12,513 bases of DNA from Thermoplasmatota archaeon (GTDB lineage Archaea > Thermoplasmatota > E2 > DHVEG-1). The notes beneath the pieces were generated by a model. The model was not told the DNA's origin. It did not search any database and was given only the letters and a program-made list of their open reading frames with translations. This document shows, piece after piece, positions 5,313 to 12,513 of this stretch. The DNA is taken from assembly GCA_018334795.1 (NCBI GenBank), contig JAGXLH010000045.1:1-12513 (forward strand), read 5' to 3'. Numbering within the stretch: position 1 is the first letter of the stretch; every line of letters starts with the position of its first letter. The position numbers were made by a program, and so were the translations under genes.

Positions 5313-6828
5313 ATATCACATTTCTTCGAATTCCAAAAAACGATCGGATTAATACAATTACTGGAATGATTTCTAATCGACCAATCCACATGTTTACAAT
5401 CAACATAGATTTTGCGGTCGTATTCATGGATATTGATGTAATCCCCGAGGTTAATCCAACGTTTCCTTGTGCTGAACATACTTCAAAAATTACTTTACCC
5501 AGTGAATAATCTGAGTAAATGGATGAAAGAATCATTACTGAAGCAGAAAGAAGTATTATCCAAATGAAGGATATAATCGCAGCTTCATTAATCAAATCCA
5601 TCGCGTTTTCTTTTGATAATGGTTTCTCTCCAAGTTTATGAACAAACACTCTTCGTGGAGTTGAAATTGCTTGTTTTATTCGCCATCCAACACCTTTATA
5701 CAAAAGAATCGCTCGAAATAATTTTATTCCTCCGGCAGTTGAACCAGCTGCTCCACCAATCACCATCGCAAATGACAACAATAACAAAGAGGATTCAGAC
5801 CAAACAGCCAGTGATTCAACAGAAGCAAAACCAGTACAAGTTAATGCAGATATAAACTGAAATGCAGCAGGGCCAAATGCATCAGCAAAATGAGGGAAAG
5901 AAAGAATTCCACTCATGTTCAACAGCGAAAGAACGGAAATACCGACAATAAAAAAAAGTAACATACTTTTTAATTGAGGATCCCGAAAAAAACGTTTTAA
6001 TCGACCATTCAATAAATCATAATGAGCAGCAAATGCAATACTACCAAGAACCATTAAAATTATAACCACAAACTGACTGATTGCATCAAAAGAAGCAATA
6101 CTATCATCAGTAACTGAAAAACCACCAGTAGCAAGTCCGGTCATTGCATGATTCAATGCTTGCCATGGGTCCATTCCATTACTTTGTACAAAAAAACCAA
6201 CTGCAGTTAACGCAAGGATACCAATAACCGTATATAATAAAAAAATCCACCAAATGGTTCTCACCGTGGAAACAACTGAAGGATGCGTTTTTTGATCACG
6301 TGCTTCACCTTTATACAACACGTAAGAACCCGTACCTGGACGAGCGAGAATACTTAGCGTTAATACAATAACACCTACTCCTCCAATCCATTGAATAAAG
6401 GTTCTCCAGAATTGTAGCGTATACGGCAGCAAGGCTTCATTATCCACCATGGTCAAACCAGTTCCAGTCCATCCTGACATGGATTCAAAAAAAGCAGAAA
6501 GAGAATCCATGGTAGCAAACGTATTTACATTAAATGGCATCAGTAGAAAAGGGAGACTACCAACCACTGAAATGGTCAACCATCCTAAAGCAGCGGTTAC
6601 CATTGCACTTTTAAAATTAGCTGGATCAGCATTTTTAAACAATAAATAAAATGGAACACCAAATAAGAAAAACACAGCTGAGGTAATCAGAATAGGCGTG
6701 AGACCATCAATGGAAGTACCGGGAAGTTCACCAAAAAAAATAGGAACCAGCACGGTAATTAATGAAATAATACCAATCATGATGTAAATAGCACCCATAT
6801 CCCGTAACACAGTTCGAAGATCACTCAT
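5311..6828 (-). CDS. trkH: TrkH/KtrB-type potassium uptake channel subunit
   Basis: TrkH forms the membrane pore of the Trk/Ktr K+ uptake system and is normally gated by a cytosolic TrkA/KtrA ring. The 505-residue product has the family length and its usual opening (MSDLRTVLRDMGAIYIMIGI). All four selectivity-filter loops are visible: TGTGL at 121-125, ATGGF at 233-237, CTGFA at 331-335 and AQGNVGL at 453-459, each with its central Gly. GGAAGSTAGGIKL (358-370) is the intramembrane gate segment of the third repeat, followed by a basic loop. About ten hydrophobic helices surround these. No trkA is in the window, so the regulator must be elsewhere. The gene follows nop5 by 129 bases; a TATA-like stretch in that gap suggests its own promoter. 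Confidence 0.93.
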   Translation of the reverse strand: MSDLRTVLRDMGAIYIMIGIISLITVLVPIFFGELPGTSIDGLTPILITSAVFFLFGVPFYLLFKNADPANFKSAMVTAALGWLTISVVGSLPFLLMPFNVNTFATMDSLSAFFESMSGWTGTGLTMVDNEALLPYTLQFWRTFIQWIGGVGVIVLTLSILARPGTGSYVLYKGEARDQKTHPSVVSTVRTIWWIFLLYTVIGILALTAVGFFVQSNGMDPWQALNHAMTGLATGGFSVTDDSIASFDAISQFVVIILMVLGSIAFAAHYDLLNGRLKRFFRDPQLKSMLLFFIVGISVLSLLNMSGILSFPHFADAFGPAAFQFISALTCTGFASVESLAVWSESSLLLLSFAMVIGGAAGSTAGGIKLFRAILLYKGVGWRIKQAISTPRRVFVHKLGEKPLSKENAMDLINEAAIISFIWIILLSASVMILSSIYSDYSLGKVIFEVCSAQGNVGLTSGITSISMNTTAKSMLIVNMWIGRLEIIPVIVLIRSFFGIRRNVI

Positions 6829-6957
6829 GATATCTCAGCCATCCATAACTTAATGATGAGGCTAAAATAATAATCCCAGTACTTATAGTTATATGTCTTC
6901 TCAATGTTTTTCAAAAATTATTTTGTCATAGACTCACAAGTTGAAAATAAAGGGTTA
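6829..6957 (-). promoter_or_regulatory. Probable trkH promoter region
   Basis: The gap between nop5 and trkH holds two minus-strand TATA-like stretches (ATATAACTATAAG near 6886-6897 and TTATTATTTTA near 6863-6873). A T-rich run just after nop5 could end its transcript. The ribosome binding site of trkH is weak (GGCTGAGATATC before the ATG). Nothing else is seen. Confidence 0.3.
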
Positions 6958-7842
6958 TCACTTATTTTTCAGGTTTTCTTCTAACTCTTTTTTTAAATCT
7001 GAAGCGATGAATCGTTTAGTAAACATATCTGCTTTGGCAGCAATACAAAGCTTTGCTGAGAGTAATCGTGCATGTTTACCTCGTAATCGAAACGGTGCTT
7101 TACCAATACTTGGATGCTGGAAGATAACGCCATGTTTAGGAGGTCGACCACCTTGTTTTTTAAAACGAAATAATGCTTTTTCAGCACCGAGTAATTGAAT
7201 TGAAGACGCAGGAAGCATTGCTAATTTTTTAAGTGATCCTGCATGTGAAAGCAGTCTAGCAGCAATCATTGGTCCAATAAGTTCGGTCATATTTGGAGCA
7301 AGATTTTTTACATCAGTTTCAATTTGTTGTTTTAACAGTTCTTGATTTTTTTCAACTTGTTGCAACACGGTCACAATTGGTTTTTGATTATCTTCATCAG
7401 AAATGTACATGTTCCAAGCGGCAAGTCTTTCAGATAATACGTTTGCGATATGCTGCAGTTCATCTAACGCATTAACTTGTTGAATAACTTGATAATCAGG
7501 TGAAGACAACGAAGAATCAACTTGTTCTTTAGAAATCTTAAGTAAAATAGAATGGAGTAATTCTTTTGAAAAACCAAAAGATTCAGAGTTAATCTGAATG
7601 GTAGAAAAAAATGAGTTATTAATCTGAAAAGAACCCAGGGATTGCAATCTTTTTTCAATAACAATGGGATTATGTTTATCAGCTAGTTTTTTTTCTTCAT
7701 TTAAAACGCGGTGATCTCGAATGATTTCAATTTTATTCATTAATTTTTGTTCATCTTTTGAAAATAGGAATTGTTCAACAATGTTTTTTTGAGAATCTAA
7801 AAGGAAACTTCCGAACCATTTAGTGATCAGATAATATTGCAT
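6958..7842 (-). CDS. Nop5/Nop56-like box C/D RNP core protein, short form
   Basis: Archaeal Nop5 bridges L7Ae-bound box C/D guide RNA and fibrillarin in the complex that 2'-O-methylates rRNA and tRNA. The C-terminal half of this 294-residue product is the NOP domain: NLAPNMTELIGPMIAARLLS (180-199), the AGSLKKLAMLPASSIQLLGAEKALF signature (201-225), PPKHGVIFQHP (234-244) and RGKHARLLSAKLCIAAKADMF (254-274). The N-terminal domain (1-110) is diverged. The central coiled coil, between LAAWNMYIS (140-148) and residue 180, is only about 35 residues, much shorter than in 380-420-residue Nop5 proteins; a short form is known from Archaeoglobus. GGTG lies four bases before the ATG. Fibrillarin, usually adjacent, is not here: trkH lies downstream and pyrD is divergent upstream. 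Confidence 0.9.
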   Translation of the reverse strand: MQYYLITKWFGSFLLDSQKNIVEQFLFSKDEQKLMNKIEIIRDHRVLNEEKKLADKHNPIVIEKRLQSLGSFQINNSFFSTIQINSESFGFSKELLHSILLKISKEQVDSSLSSPDYQVIQQVNALDELQHIANVLSERLAAWNMYISDEDNQKPIVTVLQQVEKNQELLKQQIETDVKNLAPNMTELIGPMIAARLLSHAGSLKKLAMLPASSIQLLGAEKALFRFKKQGGRPPKHGVIFQHPSIGKAPFRLRGKHARLLSAKLCIAAKADMFTKRFIASDLKKELEENLKNK

Positions 7843-7909
7843 TATGCACCTTGTAACTTTCTTCTTTTAAAAGTATTTACGGAAAAAACCAAAGAAAAAA
7901 TAAAATGGA

Positions 7910-7917
7910 TTTAAATA
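7910..7917 (+). promoter_or_regulatory. TATA box for pyrD-pyrK
   Basis: TTTAAATA predicts transcription start near 7938, just before the AGGTGATT ribosome binding site (7940-7947) and the proposed CTG start at 7951. The ATG at 7933 would then fall at or upstream of the mRNA start. Confidence 0.45.
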
Positions 7918-7950
7918 AGATTGAATGTTATCATGCATCAGGTGATTTAA

Positions 7951-8853
7951 CTGGTTGACATTTCAACACAAATAAATTCACTGTCCTTACCAAATCCAAC
8001 CATGTTGGCATCAGGAATAATGGATGAAGATGCGGGAAGCATGTTGAGAGTGTTAGAATCTGGAGCAGGAGCAGTTGTAACCAAATCCATTGGACAAGTG
8101 CAAAGAAAAGGACATCCTAATCCAACATTCGTTGAATTAGACTGCGGCATCTTAAATGCAATGGGTTTACCTAATCCAGGTATTGATGAATATATCACTG
8201 AATTGAAAGAGTTAAAAAAACAAAATGGAATCATTATTGGTAGTGTTTTTGGGTCAAATGCAGAAGAATTCACTGAAGTTGCTTTTAAAATGAATGCGTA
8301 TGTAAATGCATTGGAATTAAATTTTAGTTGTCCACATGCTGAAGGATACGGACTAGAGATTGGGCAGAATCCTAAATTTGTTTCTGAAATAACATCATCA
8401 GTTGTTAATGCTGTTTCTGTACCGGTGTATGTTAAATTATCCGCTCAAGTTAATGATATTGCATCTATTGCAACCGCGGCTGAAGAAGCTGGAGCAAATG
8501 CAATTGTTGCCATTAACACGTTAAAAGCAATGAGTATTAATTTAGAGGTTAAAAAACCGATTTTAGGGAATAAAACCGGTGGGTATAGTGGAAAAGCTAT
8601 TAAACCAATTGGAGTAAAAGCGGTATATGACTTATACGATCATCTTTCTATTCCTATTATCGGTGTTGGTGGTGTTGAAACGGGTTTAGATGCGATTGAA
8701 TATATATTGGCAGGAGCATCCAGTGTTCAAATTGGAACTGCGGTTTATACCCGAGGAATTATGGTATTTGACCGGATTTGTAAAGAAATAACAAAATGGA
8801 TGGAGAGTCATAATGTCCAATCCATTTCTGATTTAATAGGAGTGGCCCATTAA
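7951..8853 (+). CDS. pyrD: Dihydroorotate dehydrogenase, class 1B catalytic subunit; CTG start proposed
   Basis: PyrD oxidises dihydroorotate to orotate on FMN; the class 1B enzyme passes electrons through PyrK to NAD+. Starting at CTG 7951 the product has 300 residues, the family size. LPNPTMLASG (13-22) is the conserved first strand, VTKSI holds Lys45, LNFSCPH holds the class 1B catalytic Cys127, VKLS holds Lys162, and GGYSGKAIKP and IIGVGGVETG bind the FMN phosphate. The first ATG (8002) falls inside the first motif, so the start must lie upstream, where the frame stops at TAA 7948-7950. Only CTG 7951 has a ribosome binding site at the local spacing (GGTG-N6), and the resulting N-terminus (M/L)VDISTQI fits the family. 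ATT 7960 and ATA 7972 are weaker options. It overlaps pyrK by one base (TAATG). Confidence 0.92.
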   Translation: MVDISTQINSLSLPNPTMLASGIMDEDAGSMLRVLESGAGAVVTKSIGQVQRKGHPNPTFVELDCGILNAMGLPNPGIDEYITELKELKKQNGIIIGSVFGSNAEEFTEVAFKMNAYVNALELNFSCPHAEGYGLEIGQNPKFVSEITSSVVNAVSVPVYVKLSAQVNDIASIATAAEEAGANAIVAINTLKAMSINLEVKKPILGNKTGGYSGKAIKPIGVKAVYDLYDHLSIPIIGVGGVETGLDAIEYILAGASSVQIGTAVYTRGIMVFDRICKEITKWMESHNVQSISDLIGVAH

Positions 8854-9641
8854 TGATGGATAAAATCATTACTTCAAAAATCATAAAGGATACGATTGAA
8901 AATGAATGTGTTAAAACAATTATGTTTAATCATGCTGAACCAATTGAACCAGGTCAGTTTTATATGATTTGGATTCCAGGTATCGATGAGATCCCAATGA
9001 GTGTTTCAGTTATTCAACAGAAGAAGAAAGGAATTACTTTTCGAACAGTTGGAAAAGCTACAAAAGCATTATTTCAAAAGACAAAAAATGATATCATTGG
9101 TATTCGTGGTCCATACGGGAATGGGTTTAGTTTGAAGGGGGAAAAAATTCTTTTTGTTGCCGGTGGGACCGGTATTGCAATGATTGCTCCTGCGGTTGAA
9201 CAAGCAATTAAAAAAAACAAGGTTGTTGATGTTATTCTAGGAGCGAAAACAAAAAAGGATCTTTTCTTTATTAATCGTTTAAAACAAACAAAGGCAACGA
9301 TGCATCTTTCAACTGATGATGGAAGTATAGGTTTCAAAGGATTTGCAACAGAAAAAGCTAATGAATTATTGCTAACTAACTCGTTTGATGCAGTATATAC
9401 GTGTGGACCGGAACTTATGATGAAAAAATTATATCAAATATGCTTGAAAAGTAATATCATATTTGAGGCATCTCTTGAAAGATATATGAAATGCGGTGTT
9501 GGATTATGCGGACAATGTGTTGTTGGAAAAGGTATTCGTGTTTGTGTTGAAGGACCCGTTTTTTCAAAATCAATGTTAAAAGATATTCCTGACTTTGGAG
9601 TATTCAATCGAGACGCGAGTGGAAAAAAACAATTACTTTAG
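8853..9641 (+). CDS. pyrK: Dihydroorotate dehydrogenase electron-transfer subunit (FAD, 2Fe-2S)
   Basis: PyrK carries electrons from the FMN of PyrD through a 2Fe-2S cluster and FAD to NAD+. The 262-residue product shows the ferredoxin-reductase layout: a beta-barrel FAD domain (about 1-95, with GQFYMIW, IPMSVSV and GPYGNGF), a nucleotide domain (FVAGGTGIAMIAP at 101-113 and YTCGPELMM at 182-190), and a C-terminal cluster. Its ligands are Cys214, Cys219, Cys222 and Cys231 (KCGVGLCGQC, then RVCVEGP). The start ATG overlaps the pyrD stop by one base and is followed at once by a second ATG. GGAG lies ten bases upstream. The overlap implies translational coupling and equal amounts of the two subunits. 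All expected ligands are present and the length is normal. Confidence 0.95.
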   Translation: MMDKIITSKIIKDTIENECVKTIMFNHAEPIEPGQFYMIWIPGIDEIPMSVSVIQQKKKGITFRTVGKATKALFQKTKNDIIGIRGPYGNGFSLKGEKILFVAGGTGIAMIAPAVEQAIKKNKVVDVILGAKTKKDLFFINRLKQTKATMHLSTDDGSIGFKGFATEKANELLLTNSFDAVYTCGPELMMKKLYQICLKSNIIFEASLERYMKCGVGLCGQCVVGKGIRVCVEGPVFSKSMLKDIPDFGVFNRDASGKKQLL

Positions 9642-9693
9642 CAAATATAATATAATATCAAATATGATGGAATTAAATTGAGGTTTTGATAAT

Positions 9694-10125
9694 ATGGCAA
9701 GTTATTATGAAGAACTACAGTTTTCTACAAAAGGAGAAAATGATATGAAAGATATCACAAATGATATACAACAAGTTATTTCAAGTTCGACATTAAAAGA
9801 AGGAATCGCTTGTGTATTCGTTCCAGGATCAACAGGATCACTAACAACCATTGAATTTGAACCAGGTTTACAAAAAGATTTTCCCCAAGCAATGAATGAA
9901 ATAGCTCCAAAAAACAAAGAGTATGCCCATCATGAAACCTGGCATGATGATAATGGCCGGTCACATGTAAAAGCTAGTCTAATGGGACCAAGTGTTACCC
10001 TCCCATTTCATCAAGGAAAACTCATTCATGGAACCTGGCAACAAATTATTTTTATTGATTTTGACACGCGGCCAAGAGATAGAAAGATTATCGTACAACT
10101 TATCGGCGAAAAATTAAAAAAATGA
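9694..10125 (+). CDS. YjbQ/UPF0047 family protein
   Basis: The 143-residue product belongs to the YjbQ (UPF0047) family of small trimeric beta-barrel proteins, for which a weak thiamine-phosphate synthase activity has been described in bacteria; the true role is uncertain. FSTKGENDMKDIT (10-22) is the family N-terminus, and VFVPGSTGSLTTIE (41-54) is the first conserved loop. HHETWHDDNGRSHVKASLMG (79-98) carries the invariant His and Asn cluster, and GTWQQIIFIDFDTRPRDR (113-130) is the C-terminal signature. In the first loop, the His of the common HTT motif is replaced (PGST). An internal ATG at 9745 has a strong AAGGAG, but starting there would remove the conserved N-terminus, so 9694 is kept. 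It lies 52 bases after pyrK, with a TATA-rich gap, so it may have its own promoter. Confidence 0.9.
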   Translation: MASYYEELQFSTKGENDMKDITNDIQQVISSSTLKEGIACVFVPGSTGSLTTIEFEPGLQKDFPQAMNEIAPKNKEYAHHETWHDDNGRSHVKASLMGPSVTLPFHQGKLIHGTWQQIIFIDFDTRPRDRKIIVQLIGEKLKK

Positions 10126-10126
10126 A

Positions 10127-10151
10127 GGAATTTTTTCTTAGAAAAATTTCC
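10127..10151. terminator. Near-palindromic hairpin between convergent genes
   Basis: GGAATTTTTTC pairs with GAAAAATTTCC at ten of eleven positions around the three-base loop TTA. That loop is the stop codon (minus strand) of the surface-protein gene. The T and A runs in the arms would provide an oligo-T signal on each strand, ending both yjbQ and the surface-protein transcripts. Confidence 0.6.
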
Positions 10152-12513
10152 ATACTATTTTTTCTTCGGTTCCTTCAATTCCTTCTGAATTAACTGCCTT
10201 TACAGTTAACGTTTGACGTCCAAATACGGTTTCATCCCAGGTGTAATTACCAGAATCACCAGTAATCGATTTAACCAATTTACTATTAATATAGATGCTA
10301 ATTGATTCAACAGTTGATTCTTCATCTTCTGCAGTAACATTAATTTCGATTGATCCAATTACAAGTGGCTTAAAGAATGGAAATACAGGTTTATTTCTCA
10401 CGTATATCGCATCAATAGGTGATTCAAAAGTAATTGCAGGAGCAGTATCGTCTGGTTCTTCAATGGTAACGATAGCAGTATCGATCGCAGAAACATTTCG
10501 TGCATCAGTAACATTAAGGGTCACATAATAGACACCAAACGTGCTGTATGAATGCGCTGGATTCTGAATAAGTGATACATTTCCATCATCAAGATCCCAC
10601 AGCCAAGTATAATTACCAAGTCCACCAGAAGCAGCACCATTAAAGTTTATGATCTCTCCTGGTTCAGCATGGTATGGTCCTCCAGCATCAACAGTTAATG
10701 GTCCCACAGTTACATTCACAATCACAGTATCCGTTCTAACTTCACTTAAATTATCTATTACTTTAACACTAACAGAATAATTACCAGATGAATTCCACAT
10801 GGTTTTAAAAGAAGAAGAATCTTCATCATCAAATACTCCATCATCATCTATATCCCATGTGTAATTATAGGGTTGTTCACCGCCCGATACTTGAGCAGTA
10901 ATCCATACTTCTTCTCCAACATATACCGGTTCTGGAATGTTAATATCGACTTTAAATTCAGTGGTAGCGTTAATGGTTGCTGAATCGTATCCAGTTAATG
11001 GATCACAGGTTCCACAGAGACTGGAGCTTACTTTTACTTGATTTAGATGTCTTCCCTCTTCTAGAATGGTTACATTATAATGTAAGAATAATGTATCGTT
11101 TGGATCAAAATAATCTTCTATTTGTTCGTTGAGATTTTGCCAAAGATATTGTCCTGTTGATTCATTAATATATGGGGTTGGATAATACGTTTCATTTTCA
11201 AAATAAATTATAGAGCTACCCATCTCATATGATAATTCATCTGGAAGGGTGTCTAAGATAGCAAGATTTGTGACTACATTCATTCCAAGATTGTTAATAG
11301 TAATGTTAAATGTTGCAGTGTCTCCTACAAATGCGTTAATGGAATCTGTCCATTCTGAGTGATTGAGACTTACTGTTTTTTTACAAGTGAACAATTGTGG
11401 TGCTTGTCCAATTACTCTTGAAGAAGCATTTAATTTAAATTGTTTTCCAATGGTTTCATTAGCCCAAACTTGTACTATGTTTTCAATGGTTGCGTTTTTA
11501 GAAATATTAGCATCGAATTCAAGATTGATTTTTTCATTTGGGTATAACAAAGAATGATTGTATCGGAGCGTTCGGTTGTTATCAGTAGTATTCAGAGTGA
11601 TATCTTCTGTATCTAAAGTCGCATTTCCCAAATAATCAATTCCTTCAGGTAATTGATCAAAAATGTTAATATTTTTTACTGAGTATGTTCCGTTATAATC
11701 AATAGTGATATTGAATCTAACTGTTCCGTTTAAAGGAGCAGTGATTGTTTCATTCCAGGTTGTTTCATTCATATTTCGAACTTTTTTAGTAACGTTTAAG
11801 TCTCCAAATATGTAAACTGTGGCTTCATCCTGTTGAGTTACAGTAGTAGTTGTGTCATTTTTTATCATATCGACCCTAACATGATTTTGAAGTGTACTTC
11901 TACGAACCACGCTTGTATTGTATTCAATAGTAATTGTAGTATTTTTGTTGGAAACTGCTGAAATATTCCATTGCAATGTATGATCTATCTCATTGACATA
12001 TGGTTCAATATTGGTACCATTTACTGTTGCATTTCCTTCATAGAATAAGCCAACTGGTAATTTATCAACGATTTGAATTTGTGAAAGATTAGATCCATTG
12101 TAAGTCACGGTTATCTTAAATTGAACTTGTTCTCCAATTGAAGTATATTCATCCTTGGTCCATGCCTCCTCGATTTGTTTCCAAACATATTTGTTAACTG
12201 ATAGGTAATAAGTATCAGTCTCATCATCCTCAGTTGGGTCATCATCATTTGAATCATCTGATCCATCGTCATCATCAGAATCATCACCACCATCATCATT
12301 TGAATCATCTGATCCATTATCATCATCAGAATCATCATCACCCTCTTTTGAATCATCTGATCCATTATCATCATCAGTATCATTATCTGTATCATCAGAT
12401 TCATCGTCATCAGTGGTCCCATCATCTTCAGAATCATCATCGCTTTCATCAGCTGTAATAATAAATACATCCAATGTGCGATTCATATTCTCATCAAATT
12501 TCACATTAATCCC
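10138..12513 (-). CDS. Large secreted surface protein with Asp-rich linker, DUF11 and PKD domains (5' end outside window)
   Basis: The frame runs off the right edge, so the signal peptide and N-terminus are missing; 791 residues are visible. In order from the edge: GINVKFDENMNRTLDVFI; an Asp/Ser-rich tract (24-101); three DUF11-like beta domains (about 104-235, 239-367 and 374-516, each with a DxLPxGL- or DQLPEGI-like turn); and two PKD domains (about 520-603 with YTWDIDDDG and 606-686 with YTWLWDLDDG, the first with a DxDxDG calcium-type loop). Last is a C-terminal Ig-like domain (689-791) ending EKIVWKFF. That ending is shared by many archaeal surface proteins without a TM anchor (from memory). 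About 40 N-X-S/T sequons suggest heavy glycosylation. It is probably cell-surface or adhesive. A GTG at 12502-12504 is in frame but is unlikely to be the true start. Confidence 0.88.
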   Translation of the reverse strand, partial: GINVKFDENMNRTLDVFIITADESDDDSEDDGTTDDDESDDTDNDTDDDNGSDDSKEGDDDSDDDNGSDDSNDDGGDDSDDDDGSDDSNDDDPTEDDETDTYYLSVNKYVWKQIEEAWTKDEYTSIGEQVQFKITVTYNGSNLSQIQIVDKLPVGLFYEGNATVNGTNIEPYVNEIDHTLQWNISAVSNKNTTITIEYNTSVVRRSTLQNHVRVDMIKNDTTTTVTQQDEATVYIFGDLNVTKKVRNMNETTWNETITAPLNGTVRFNITIDYNGTYSVKNINIFDQLPEGIDYLGNATLDTEDITLNTTDNNRTLRYNHSLLYPNEKINLEFDANISKNATIENIVQVWANETIGKQFKLNASSRVIGQAPQLFTCKKTVSLNHSEWTDSINAFVGDTATFNITINNLGMNVVTNLAILDTLPDELSYEMGSSIIYFENETYYPTPYINESTGQYLWQNLNEQIEDYFDPNDTLFLHYNVTILEEGRHLNQVKVSSSLCGTCDPLTGYDSATINATTEFKVDINIPEPVYVGEEVWITAQVSGGEQPYNYTWDIDDDGVFDDEDSSSFKTMWNSSGNYSVSVKVIDNLSEVRTDTVIVNVTVGPLTVDAGGPYHAEPGEIINFNGAASGGLGNYTWLWDLDDGNVSLIQNPAHSYSTFGVYYVTLNVTDARNVSAIDTAIVTIEEPDDTAPAITFESPIDAIYVRNKPVFPFFKPLVIGSIEINVTAEDEESTVESISIYINSKLVKSITGDSGNYTWDETVFGRQTLTVKAVNSEGIEGTEEKIVWKFF
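12248..12395. repeat. In-frame tandem repeat coding for the Asp/Ser-rich linker
   Basis: The string TTTGAATCATCTGATCC recurs at 12248, 12299 and 12347 (plus strand), with spacings of 51 and 48 bases, both multiples of three. On the coding strand each unit gives GSDDSN/K followed by a run of Asp. The units differ by small in-frame changes, consistent with slippage or unequal recombination varying the linker length. Confidence 0.75.

Noticed and set aside
4974..5369. 131-codon plus-strand ORF overlapping the coiled-coil gene
   Set aside because: It is rich in Lys, Ile, Asn and Phe with no domain pattern, overlaps the 5051-5296 gene in another frame and runs into the end of trkH. It is a chance A/T-rich frame.
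7947..8273. Minus-strand ORF opposite the start of pyrD
   Set aside because: It is the shadow of the pyrD coding region and has no recognisable product.
9745..10125. Internal start of the YjbQ gene at the ATG behind AAGGAG
   Set aside because: The ribosome binding site looks strong, but the shorter product would lack the conserved FSTKGENDMKDIT segment.
12234..12458. Plus-strand His/Leu-rich ORF opposite the Asp-rich tract
   Set aside because: It is the complement of GAT-rich repeats; the His runs come from ATC/CAT repeats. The minus-strand frame belongs to the clear surface protein.
12111..12470. Minus-strand Met/Ile-rich ORF within the surface-protein gene
   Set aside because: It is a frame-shifted reading of the same GATGAT repeats (ATG ATG ATG), not a gene.
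1..12513. CRISPR arrays, insertion sequences, tRNA/rRNA genes, defence or toxin-antitoxin loci
   Set aside because: None was seen: no spaced repeats other than the in-frame Asp/Ser repeat, no transposase motifs and no tRNA cloverleaf noticed. The genes are mostly chromosomal housekeeping.

Overview
The window is an AT-rich stretch (roughly one third GC by eye) of an archaeal chromosome. The evidence is a Nop5/Nop56 box C/D RNP protein, a family 4 (archaeal-type) uracil-DNA glycosylase, a two-subunit PyrD/PyrK dihydroorotate dehydrogenase, TATA-type promoters, and ribosome binding sites of the form GGTG-N4-6-start that match the 3' end of archaeal 16S rRNA. The surface protein (DUF11 and PKD domains) and the membrane-anchored winged-helix protein resemble those of Euryarchaeota in the broad Thermoplasmatota/methanogen range. 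That placement is inference; no marker gene here fixes the lineage.

Layout from left to right. (1) 1-766, minus strand: pyrE followed by the first 62 codons of purD, a nucleotide-synthesis pair leaving the window on the left. (2) 881-1444, plus: a membrane-anchored HTH protein, divergent from pyrE. (3) 1445-1994: no long gene, but two small candidate transcription units. One is on the minus strand (TATA, GGTGAT, 21-codon ORF, hairpin plus T-tract). The other is on the plus strand (strong BRE/TATA, 33-codon single-TM ORF, hairpin plus T-tract). (4) 1995-2408, minus: a four-TM membrane protein of unknown role. A GC-rich hairpin that looks like a structured RNA lies between it and the next gene. 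(5) 2765-3067, plus: a receiver-like protein without the phospho-acceptor Asp, convergent with 3070-4221 (PLP aminotransferase) and 4270-4863 (family 4 UDG), both minus. (6) 5051-5296, plus: a small coiled-coil protein, convergent with trkH (5311-6828, minus), which follows nop5 (6958-7842, minus). (7) 7951-10125, plus: pyrD, pyrK and a YjbQ/UPF0047 gene. (8) 10138-12513, minus: the C-terminal 791 residues of a large secreted, sequon-rich surface protein that enters from the right edge.

PyrD and PyrK should form the FMN / FAD-2Fe-2S dihydroorotate dehydrogenase; its product orotate is the substrate of PyrE, so two consecutive steps of UMP synthesis are encoded about 7 kb apart. PurD adds a step of purine synthesis. 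The remaining genes are housekeeping (RNA methylation, DNA repair, K+ uptake, amino-acid metabolism) or uncharacterised.

Several starts were moved using the recurring GGTG spacing: the aminotransferase to 4221, the UDG to 4863, the four-TM protein to 2408, and pyrD upstream to a CTG codon at 7951. The best candidates for something undescribed are the two small units in 1548-1983 and the GC-rich hairpin at 2623-2670. No defence system, CRISPR array, transposon, tRNA or rRNA was seen.
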